From Nitrospirota bacterium (lineage in GTDB: Bacteria > Nitrospirota_A > Leptospirillia > Leptospirillales > Leptospirillaceae): a stretch of DNA of 5,874 nt. The notes beneath the pieces are model-generated. The model saw only the letters and a program-made list of their open reading frames with translations, made no database searches and was not told where the DNA came from. Of this stretch, positions 1 through 4,689 are shown in pieces. Location of the stretch: the NCBI GenBank assembly GCA_027415455.1, contig DAIBSV010000117.1:1-5874 (forward strand). Reading direction: 5' to 3'. Positions within the stretch are counted from its first letter, which is position 1. Each line of letters opens with the position of its first letter. A program made the translations under genes and the position numbers.

Positions 1-583
1 CTACCCCGATGGCGATCAGAGCGAGAACCAGGTCCGATGTGTCCCCGGACCGGGTGAACTGGACAATCAGGGTGCCGATGCCGAAGGTCGAATAGGTGTG
101 CAGCCCGATGGTGAAGACCTCGCTCACCGAGATGTAGAATAGGGCATCGGCGAAGCTAGAGAATAGATTGGAGGTGATGCGGGGAATGGAATGTGGAATG
201 AACAGGTTCCAGAGGGTTCGTACGACACCGAAGTTGTAGTTCTCGGCTACTTCCGCGAGGTGCTCGGGGACGGTCTTGAAGCTCTGGTAGGCTCCGATCC
301 AGATGTTCCAAGCCACGGCGTCAAACACCAGAAAATCAGCGGCGAGCTCGCTCCCGACGGGACCGCCAAGGCGGGTGACGAATACCACGAGCACGATGGG
401 GAGAAACGCAATCACCGGGATCGACTCGAACGCGTTTACCAACGGCACGTAAGCCGTTTCGAAGGCGCGACTGCGGATCGAGATGAACGCCAACCCCCAT
501 CCAGTAACAATCGAGAGCCCGATGAGGAGCCATACCCGACCCAGCGTCGCGAGAGTGGCCAGAACGACGAGAACCGACTCCAT
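1..583 (-). CDS. ABC transporter permease, NitT/TauT-like (partial, C-terminus beyond window)
   Basis: Membrane subunit of an ABC importer of the nitrate/sulfonate/taurine type. It would form the channel for a solute delivered by an extracellular binding protein, which is not in the window. The frame is open for 194 codons from the ATG at 583 and runs off the left edge without a stop. Hydrophobic segments begin at once (about residues 4-30), followed by FESIPVIAFLPIVLVVF at about 55-71. The EAA-type cytoplasmic loop that docks on the ATPase is visible at about 115-138 (EVAENYNFG...IPHSIP). The stretch GSELAADFLVFDAVAWNIW resembles the long, double-domain archaeal and bacterial anion permeases more than SsuC, but the remaining length is unknown. 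An in-frame TAA at 596-598 limits the N-terminus, so the extra first helix of many family members is absent. It follows the ATPase gene after 12 bp with no strong ribosome binding site. Substrate is not determinable. Confidence 0.92.
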   Translation of the reverse strand, partial: MESVLVVLATLATLGRVWLLIGLSIVTGWGLAFISIRSRAFETAYVPLVNAFESIPVIAFLPIVLVVFVTRLGGPVGSELAADFLVFDAVAWNIWIGAYQSFKTVPEHLAEVAENYNFGVVRTLWNLFIPHSIPRITSNLFSSFADALFYISVSEVFTIGLHTYSTFGIGTLIVQFTRSGDTSDLVLALIAIGV

Positions 584-595
584 GGCCGAAGTCCC

Positions 596-1483
596 TTATG
601 GCGTCGTCTTCGGGGTGCTCAGGTCGCCTATCAGGTGGTCCACATCGAGTAGGAAGGAGGAATCTCGCAGGGCTCGCGGGCGCGGGAGATCGATGCGGAA
701 CTCGTCGACCACGGTCGCCGGCGAGCCGCTCATCACATAAACTCGATCCGCGAGCTCGACCACCTCGGTCAAGTTGTGCGAAACGAGGACTACCCCGTCG
801 AGCGTGCTCTCGGGGTTGAAGACCAGGGAGTGGATCTCCCGACGCAGCTCCCCCGCTGAGATCTCGTCTAGATGGACAAAGGGCTCGTCCATCAAGAGAA
901 TGGAGGGGGATGCGGCGAGGGCGCGAGCAATCGCGACCTTCTGTCGCATTCCTCCGCTCAACTCCTTCGGGTAACTGCTCTTGTTGTCGCCTAGACCGAC
1001 CAGGTCGAGCATCTCGCCCGCCGTCCGTTCAGCCTCCGCCTCATCGACCTTCTTGCAGGTCAGCGCCAGTTTCACGTTGTCCAGCGCCGTCATCCACGGG
1101 AAAGTGGCTATCGACTGGTGAATCAGGACAATCTTGGAGGAGGGGCGGAGGACTTCGTGTCCATGAAGATACACATGACCCTCGGTCGGCTGGATGAACC
1201 CCCCAAGGCATCGGAGCAGAGTCGACTTCCCCGCGCCCGTAGGTCCGACGATGGCCACGAGCTCGTTCTTGTAAACCTTGACGTCCACGCCTCGGAAGAC
1301 GGGTTTGGCGGACGAGCCCTTGATCGACGGGTACGAGTAAGAGAGCCGGTTACACTCGAGTTGAATCGCGGCCCGATCGACCTCGAGCGAATCTGTCGCG
1401 AGGGGGCCTGCGTTCCGCAAATCGGTGGTCGGGTCCTTTGACTCCGACGTTGGCTCCGGTCCGCGGGTTGGAGCTACCGGCAT
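596..1483 (-). CDS. ABC transporter ATP-binding protein, NitT/TauT (SsuB/TauB) type
   Basis: Cytoplasmic ATPase that powers the importer whose permease follows on the same strand. The 295-residue protein has every ABC hallmark: Walker A GPTGAGKST (80-88), Q-loop Gln123 in IHQS, signature LSGGM (175-179), Walker B ILLMDE with catalytic Glu200, and H-loop His236 in VLVSHN. The D-loop reads VHLD where SsuB/TauB proteins normally have SALD, a small oddity. The first ~40 residues are Pro/Ser/Thr-rich and precede the conserved domain (IQLECNRLSYSYP), so translation may begin further in. The ATG at 1483 is favoured because an archaeal-type TATA box lies about 37 bp upstream and AGGTG precedes the ATG closely. 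The C-terminal ~40 residues resemble the usual family tail. The anion class (nitrate, sulfonate, taurine or another) cannot be told from the ATPase. Confidence 0.96.
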   Translation of the reverse strand: MPVAPTRGPEPTSESKDPTTDLRNAGPLATDSLEVDRAAIQLECNRLSYSYPSIKGSSAKPVFRGVDVKVYKNELVAIVGPTGAGKSTLLRCLGGFIQPTEGHVYLHGHEVLRPSSKIVLIHQSIATFPWMTALDNVKLALTCKKVDEAEAERTAGEMLDLVGLGDNKSSYPKELSGGMRQKVAIARALAASPSILLMDEPFVHLDEISAGELRREIHSLVFNPESTLDGVVLVSHNLTEVVELADRVYVMSGSPATVVDEFRIDLPRPRALRDSSFLLDVDHLIGDLSTPKTTP

Positions 1484-1487
1484 GGCA

Positions 1488-1511
1488 CCTATCCCCCCCG
1501 GGGGGACTAGG
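1488..1511. promoter_or_regulatory. C-tract/G-tract palindrome, candidate CsoR-family operator of the ABC operon
   Basis: A 24-bp inverted repeat: outer arms CCTA/TAGG and inner arms of six C and six G share one centre, and 10 of 12 pairs match. It ends 5 bp from the ATPase ATG and covers the start site expected about 25 bp downstream of the TATA box, so a bound protein would block initiation. CsoR/RcnR-family operators are typically G/C tracts flanked by short AT-containing inverted repeats (established), and a CsoR-family gene diverges from this site. A closely similar element lies at 1637-1661. Confidence 0.55.
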
Positions 1512-1514
1512 CCG

Positions 1515-1533
1515 GACTATAAATTACTTCCCG
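1515..1533 (-). promoter_or_regulatory. Archaeal-type promoter (BRE + TATA) for the ABC operon
   Basis: On the minus strand the sequence reads CGGGAAGTAATTTATAG: a purine-rich BRE-like stretch followed by TTTATA (plus coordinates 1518-1523). This is the most AT-rich patch in a GC-rich region. It lies about 37 bp upstream of the ATPase ATG, predicting a short leader of roughly 10-15 nt. The plus strand reads TATAAA, so use in the other direction for the regulator gene is possible, but the purine-rich flank favours the minus direction. Confidence 0.55.
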
Positions 1534-1579
1534 GCGATTCTATCGCGCCGGGGATCGCGATCGCGCGAAGCCTTCGGTA

Positions 1580-1599
1580 GTACAGGCATAATGTACAGG
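1580..1599 (+). repeat. Direct repeat GTACAGG x2 around a TATA-like sequence
   Basis: GTACAGG occurs at 1580-1586 and 1593-1599, 13 bp start to start, flanking CATAAT. The intervening CATAAT could be the TATA element of the plus-strand regulator gene, giving a leader of about 50 nt that would include the ribosome binding site at 1658-1661. The spacing is close to, but not exactly, one helical turn. A role as operator or upstream element is inference. Confidence 0.35.
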
Positions 1600-1636
1600 A
1601 CCGTCTGTCCCGCTCAAGGGGCAGCGAGGGAAAAGG

Positions 1637-1661
1637 CCTAAATCCCCCTCCGGGGATGAGG
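1637..1661. promoter_or_regulatory. Palindrome in the regulator's leader, candidate autoregulatory operator, abutting the RBS
   Basis: Perfect arms ATCCCC (1642-1647) and GGGGAT (1652-1657) with a 4-nt spacer, framed by CCTA on the left and AGG on the right. The pattern CCTA..ATCCCC..GGGG..AGG matches the element at 1488-1511 almost position by position. It sits 12 bp before the regulator's ATG, and GAGG (1658-1661), the likely ribosome binding site with about 8 nt spacing, immediately follows the right arm. It could act as a DNA operator for autoregulation or as an mRNA hairpin masking the start; the likeness to the ABC site favours the former. Confidence 0.5.
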
Positions 1662-1669
1662 ATACTAGC

Positions 1670-1927
1670 ATGGGCTACCACTTGCGCCCCGCAGTACGGG
1701 ATCGGATGGCCCGCGCGAGCGGGCATCTCGATGCGGTGATTCGGATGCTGGACGCGGATGAGCCGTATACGGACATCCTCCTCCAGCTGATGGCCGTTCG
1801 GGGAGCGCTCGAGAAGGCGACAGGACTCATTCTTGAGGATATGCTCGAGTCCATGGTGGACGCGCCTAAGGCGAGCCAGGACCGCCTTATCCAAGCCATC
1901 CGCGAGGGAATCCGCGTCGTGAGCTGA
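1670..1927 (+). CDS. CsoR/RcnR/FrmR-family transcriptional regulator lacking canonical metal ligands
   Basis: An 85-residue, all-helical DNA-binding protein of the CsoR/RcnR/FrmR (DUF156) family. Members are four-helix tetramers that repress metal-export or detoxification genes and release DNA on binding Cu(I), Ni(II)/Co(II), persulfide or formaldehyde. Family signatures are the first helix RDRMARASGHLDAVIRML (10-27), the second helix DILLQLMAVRGALEKA (35-50) and LILEDMLESMV (53-63); length matches the family. The expected Cys-His-Cys ligand set is replaced: the Cys two residues before the conserved Asp is Tyr33, the His after Glu-Asp is Met58, and the Cys four residues later is Met62. No cysteine exists in the protein, so canonical Cu, persulfide and FrmR-type formaldehyde sensing are all unlikely. 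His4 near the N-terminus recalls the N-terminal His of RcnR. It diverges from the ABC operon, with an operator-like palindrome in its own leader. The signal sensed is unknown. Confidence 0.82.
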   Translation: MGYHLRPAVRDRMARASGHLDAVIRMLDADEPYTDILLQLMAVRGALEKATGLILEDMLESMVDAPKASQDRLIQAIREGIRVVS

Positions 1928-2326
1928 ATCGCCCGGGCGAGTAGTCGATGGTTGTTGAAAGGTCCAGAAGTTCCGCGAAAAGGGGTGGGTAAGTAATCCC
2001 CGTCCTCGACGGGCGTTTCGGCTTCAACGGCACATGTTTTCGCTGCGGACGGCCACTCGTACTAGGACAGCACTTGTTCTTGCCCAAGCTACGGCCAGAA
2101 AGTGGGCTGAGGTCGCGAGCGGAACGCGCCCGTTCGGTTCGACGGGGGTGCGGTGGAGACGCGGCATCACCGCGCGCCACCGCTCTACCCTACGGCTAAA
2201 CCAGAGCCCGACGAGGTCGATTGGGACCTCCGGAGTGCTGCCGCTGGTAGAAGGACGGCGGGGAGGGTGACTCGTGACCTCCCATCGGCTAGCGGGCTTA
2301 TCCGAGACGACTGACTAGCAGTTGCC
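1928..2326. other. Gene-poor stretch between regulator and nucleotidyltransferase genes
   Basis: No convincing gene in these 399 bp. Directly after the regulator's stop lies a perfect 12-bp palindrome, TCGCCCGGGCGA (1929-1940). A hairpin CCCGTC-CTC-GACGGG sits at 1999-2013; it has no following T-run, so it is not an obvious archaeal terminator. One plus-strand frame (about 1992-2195, no ATG or GTG start) contains NGTCFRCGRPL, a zinc-knuckle-like CxxCG motif that may be a gene remnant. Near the end, GGCTTATC (2295-2302) is a weak TATA-like candidate about 27 bp before the GTG at 2327, compatible with a near-leaderless transcript. Confidence 0.4.
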
Positions 2327-3232
2327 GTGACTAAGCCTGAGACAAGCCCGGGAGAGATCCATCTCCGTCCACGGGTGGAGGAGGCCAGTTCCGACTGGAG
2401 AATTTGTAGCCCGCTCGGCATTGATGGAAGCCCTACGGAGGAGTGGGCCTGGTTTCACTGTCTCTTCCGAGCGGACGCCGAACCTTTCTCGGCTTCGCGC
2501 GCGGTGAGCCGGCTACACTTCCCCCGTCGGTCGACCTCTCAGCACATGGCCGAGCTCGCCGCTGCGGGCTGGCTCATCCCGGTGCGTCGGCACACCTTCA
2601 TCCCAGCGGATCCGACCGTCCGGGCCCAACCCGAGGTCGAGCGAGCCCTGGCTCCATTCCGGGAAGCGTGTTTCTACCCGACCTTGCATCTCGCGGTTGG
2701 GCGCATCCTCCGGGCCTTCGGCGAGGGCCTAACGACCGTTCTGCTCTTCGGTTCGGCCGCACGCAGGACGGAGTCCCCCCACAGCGACCTGGACCTCCTC
2801 GCGGTGGGGCCGGGGCTCTACGGCAGGAAGTATAACGACCGCATCGACAAGCAGGCCGACATTGTCGAGCACGCCTTCTGTCACATGGTCGGGCGACTGG
2901 AGAGAGTCCCGGGCCATCGCCATAGCCTGCATATCACAACCCTGCCTACCAAGCTGTTCGCGGAACCGGGAGGGATTAACTCGAAACTGATGAGCGGGTT
3001 CGCCGACGACGGCCATGTCCTCTACGACCCGGATTTCCAGCTCGGGGCGGCCCTGATGCGGGTTCAAGGACCGCGCTACTCCATCGGGGAGGTGGTCCCG
3101 GAGCGGTTCGCGCATTGGGGCGAGGCGCAGTGCATCCTTCCCGATCCCATCACGGAGTGGCTAAAGCACCAGAACGAGGAGCCCTCCGAAGGGCACCCTA
3201 CAAGGAACTCCAACTCTCCCTCCAGAAGCTGA
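2327..3232 (+). CDS. Winged-helix / nucleotidyltransferase-fold protein
   Basis: A 301-residue predicted cytoplasmic protein with two parts. Residues about 36-95 look like a winged helix-turn-helix (RRSTSQHMAELAAAGWLIPV gives recognition helix and wing). Residues about 115-240 carry the DNA polymerase beta-like nucleotidyltransferase motif LLFGSAARRTESPHSDLDLL, with Gly142-Ser143 and the metal-binding Asp154 and Asp156. Enzymes with this motif transfer a nucleotide to a protein, RNA or small molecule; the target here is unknown. The third carboxylate of the active site is not obvious: the later beta strand reads LHITTL near residue 202, where MNT proteins often have an Asp. The tail (about 284-301) is polar and low-complexity. 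The start is a GTG with no clear ribosome binding site; no later Met fits before the domain. No HEPN partner gene is adjacent, arguing against a standard MNT-HEPN toxin-antitoxin pair. Archaeal genomes hold many such lone fusions, mostly uncharacterised. Confidence 0.8.
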   Translation: MTKPETSPGEIHLRPRVEEASSDWRICSPLGIDGSPTEEWAWFHCLFRADAEPFSASRAVSRLHFPRRSTSQHMAELAAAGWLIPVRRHTFIPADPTVRAQPEVERALAPFREACFYPTLHLAVGRILRAFGEGLTTVLLFGSAARRTESPHSDLDLLAVGPGLYGRKYNDRIDKQADIVEHAFCHMVGRLERVPGHRHSLHITTLPTKLFAEPGGINSKLMSGFADDGHVLYDPDFQLGAALMRVQGPRYSIGEVVPERFAHWGEAQCILPDPITEWLKHQNEEPSEGHPTRNSNSPSRS

Positions 3233-3384
3233 GCCCGCTCCCGACGCCACCGCCTCGCCTTGTAGCGTGGAAGTCGGCACATACCGCAGGCCCCGTGAGT
3301 GCCGTTGAACTTTCGATAGTGCCTCACCCGCCCGCGGGCACCCTCATCGCTGACGACGATTCCCGGCCCAACATCCCACCGGCC

Positions 3385-3410
3385 CTCGACGCGCCATCAG
3401 CGGCGTCGAG
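3385..3410. repeat. 8-bp inverted repeat downstream of the nucleotidyltransferase gene
   Basis: Arms CTCGACGC (3385-3392) and GCGTCGAG (3403-3410) are perfectly complementary around a 10-nt loop, about 150 bp after the nucleotidyltransferase stop. A second, smaller hairpin (3414-3428) follows at once. Neither is followed by a T-run, so a terminator role is only possible, not shown. Confidence 0.35.
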
Positions 3411-3628
3411 CTAGCCGGTCAGCCCGGCGAAGGCGTACTCCCAACATGATCGTTTGAGGGAACCCCGGTGCGCGGGCATCGAAGGGTCACGGGCCTGCCT
3501 CCGGACGATAAACCTCGTGCCCAAGAACTCCGCCGGAGCCGGGAGTCTGAGGAAACAATCCCCGCACGTTGTCTCCCCGTGGGTGGCCCCGACTCGAAAC
3601 TCGCCCGTCCGACCTTTTCGGGGCGGCT

Positions 3629-3644
3629 CAAACCGTGTGGTTTG
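3629..3644. repeat. Inverted repeat CAAACC-gtgt-GGTTTG
   Basis: A perfect 6-bp-arm, 4-nt-loop inverted repeat about 134 bp upstream of the ChrB operon start codon. Its last base directly abuts the CCACCC/GGGTGG repeat, so as RNA the two could stack as neighbouring hairpins, or as DNA form tandem protein sites. Confidence 0.45.
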
Positions 3645-3661
3645 CCACCCTGGGGGTGGGC
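3645..3661. promoter_or_regulatory. CCACCC-tgg-GGGTGG inverted repeat, possible CsoR-type operator or hairpin
   Basis: Perfect 6-bp arms (3645-3650 and 3654-3659) with a 3-nt spacer. C-tract/G-tract composition resembles CsoR-family operators and, loosely, the two palindromes around the regulator gene, but it lacks their outer CCTA/AGG arms. It is about 80 bp upstream of the ChrB promoter elements. A link between the regulator and the ChrB operon is inference. Confidence 0.3.
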
Positions 3662-3722
3662 TCGAAGTCCTGGGTTCGTACTTGGTCGTTCCACATCATC
3701 CTGCCGGAAGTCCGAAGGAACA

Positions 3723-3738
3723 TGTAACAGCCGTTACA
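3723..3738. promoter_or_regulatory. Palindromic operator candidate TGTAAC-N4-GTTACA
   Basis: A perfect 6-4-6 inverted repeat, AT-containing within GC-rich DNA, ending exactly where the TATA-like box of the ChrB operon begins. In archaeal promoters this is the BRE position, so a bound dimer could block or recruit TFB. I do not recognise the cognate regulator; no candidate is encoded in the window except the ChrB N-terminal-domain protein and the CsoR-family protein, whose expected sites look different. Confidence 0.55.
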
Positions 3739-3746
3739 CTTTTATC
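3739..3746 (+). promoter_or_regulatory. TATA-like box of the ChrB-domain operon
   Basis: CTTTTATC centred about 35 bp upstream of the first ChrB-domain ATG. An archaeal start site about 25 bp downstream would give a leader near 10 nt. This supports the ATG at 3778 over the longer open frame that reaches back to 3454. Confidence 0.5.
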
Positions 3747-3777
3747 AGAGCGATTGTTCCGGAGCGCGAGAAGAACC

Positions 3778-4242
3778 ATGAAGTGGGTCACTCGGGAGAA
3801 AGCACGCGTGGACCGGATCGCCTGCCCGTGGCTCATCCGGAAGTTCGTCGATAGAGATGCCGAGTTCCTCTACGTGCCGCGGGAGCACGTGATGGAGGTG
3901 GCGAAGAAGCAGGGGGCCACGCCGTTCGACATCCCGGGGGCCGAGCTCTACCATTACGAGGAGAACGGCAAAGATTTCGTGAGCTTTGACGCCATCATCC
4001 AGAAGTACAAGCTCACCGACCCGGCTTTGCTCGAGCTCGCGAAGATTGTGCGTGTCGCGGACGGAGGGTCCGGCAAGGAGGTCGAGGCGGCCGGGCTCGA
4101 GGCGGCGGCTACGGGGTTCCGGATGATGGCCAAAGATGACTTCGAGAACCAACGTCTCCAATTCCCTCTGTACGATGCACTGTACACCTACTGCAAGTGG
4201 AAAGTCGAGGAGAAAGGAAAGCTCGAACACACCGGTCCCTAA
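3778..4242 (+). CDS. Standalone ChrB C-terminal-domain protein (chromate resistance related), copy 1
   Basis: A 154-residue cytoplasmic protein made only of the domain that forms the C-terminal half of ChrB, a protein linked to chromate sensing and resistance. Visible family blocks are the N-terminal MKWVTREKARVDRIACPWLI (1-20) with Cys16, RKFVDRDAEFLYVP (21-34), ATPFDIPGAEL with conserved Pro-Gly (about 47-57), SFDAIIQKYKLTDPAL, and LYDALYTYCKW near the C-terminus. Biochemical activity of this domain is not established to my knowledge. The start at 3778 is chosen because the domain begins there, the next gene starts with the same MKWVT, and a TATA-like box plus palindrome lie just upstream; the frame stays open to 3454 but that extension looks non-coding. 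First gene of a tight operon with a second copy, a ChrB N-domain protein and a beta-propeller protein. A general oxyanion stress role is the main alternative to chromate. Confidence 0.9.
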   Translation: MKWVTREKARVDRIACPWLIRKFVDRDAEFLYVPREHVMEVAKKQGATPFDIPGAELYHYEENGKDFVSFDAIIQKYKLTDPALLELAKIVRVADGGSGKEVEAAGLEAAATGFRMMAKDDFENQRLQFPLYDALYTYCKWKVEEKGKLEHTGP

Positions 4243-4275
4243 GCTACCCGTTCAAGTCTACCGCGAGATGCTCCG

Positions 4276-4689
4276 ATGAAGTGGGTGACAGAGTGCCGTC
4301 CTCACGTCGATCGATGCGCGTCCGCGTGGTTCATCCGGAGGTTCGTTGACCCTCAGGCCGAGTTTGCTTTCATCCGGCGGGGCGAGCCCGTACCGCGAGG
4401 GCTCACTCCCTACGACCTCCCGGGCGTCCGTTTCGGGCACCGGAATGGCCAAGTCACCTTTGACGTCCTGCTCCGGGAGTACCCTCAGAAGACTCGGGGC
4501 CTCACCAAAATCGCCCATCTTGTCCGAGACATCGACCTCGGCGAATTCCGCCTTGCAGAGTCGCGAGGGCTGGACACCCTCCTCTACGGAATCCTACTGA
4601 CCGAATCCGACGATGTCCGCGTCTTGGAGAGGACGGCGCCGCTCTTCGAGGCGCTTCTGCGGTACTATGAGGATGAGGCGCAAGCGTGA
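4276..4689 (+). CDS. Standalone ChrB C-terminal-domain protein, diverged copy 2
   Basis: A 137-residue paralogue of the preceding gene, 33 bp downstream, with GAGAT upstream of the ATG as a weak ribosome binding site. The same blocks can be followed: MKWVTECRPHVDRCASAWFIRRFVDPQAEF in pieces (1-30), LTPYDLPGVRFGHRNG (about 43-58), TFDVLLREY, then a helical C-terminus with ALLRYYEDEAQA. It is shorter mainly by loss of residues between the first and second blocks. The Cys16 of copy 1 is Ser16 here (RIACPW becomes RCASAW), with new cysteines at 7 and 14, so any Cys-based chemistry would differ. Its stop codon overlaps the next gene's GTG (GTGA), indicating translational coupling. It may form a heteromer with copy 1; that is inference. 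Confidence 0.85.
   Translation: MKWVTECRPHVDRCASAWFIRRFVDPQAEFAFIRRGEPVPRGLTPYDLPGVRFGHRNGQVTFDVLLREYPQKTRGLTKIAHLVRDIDLGEFRLAESRGLDTLLYGILLTESDDVRVLERTAPLFEALLRYYEDEAQA

Larger units (their letters stand above)
3233..3777. other. Gene-poor stretch upstream of the ChrB operon, rich in inverted repeats
   Basis: I see no convincing gene in these 545 bp. Open frames here, including the upstream extension of the first ChrB gene to 3454 and an antisense frame at 3419-3694, have unstructured compositions and no recognisable domain. A minus-strand frame starting with GTG at 3327 contains FNGTHGACGMCR, a short CxxC-like motif with no recognisable family. Several inverted repeats are listed separately (3385-3410, 3629-3644, 3645-3661, 3723-3738), plus a smaller one, GCCGG-N5-CCGGC, at 3414-3428. 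The length and repeats suggest a long regulatory region or an unrecognised structured RNA. Confidence 0.4.

Noticed and set aside
191..652. 153-codon open frame on the plus strand
   Set aside because: It is antisense to the ABC permease, whose EAA loop and membrane segments are clear; the frame itself is charged and unstructured.
1346..1353. Second copy of the GTTACACT half-site found at the ChrB promoter
   Set aside because: It lies inside the ABC ATPase coding region and lacks the TGTAAC partner arm, so it is most likely coincidence.
1552..1566. GATCGCGATCGCGCG overlapping palindromes as an operator
   Set aside because: Short self-complementary GCGATCGC-type words are common in GC-rich genomes and this one has no clear placement relative to a start site.
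1999..2013. Hairpin CCCGTC-CTC-GACGGG as terminator of the regulator gene
   Set aside because: The stem is perfect but is not followed by a T-run, and archaeal termination depends mainly on T-rich stretches.
3655..3700. tRNA-like T-arm (GGGTTCGTAC)
   Set aside because: The loop breaks the conserved TTCRANY pattern and no matching acceptor, D or anticodon stems could be found around it.
3454..3777. Longer N-terminus for the first ChrB C-domain protein, starting at 3454
   Set aside because: The extra 108 residues are Pro/Arg/Gly/Ser-rich without recognisable structure, the ChrB domain begins exactly at the internal ATG, and the TATA-like box and palindrome lie inside the extension.
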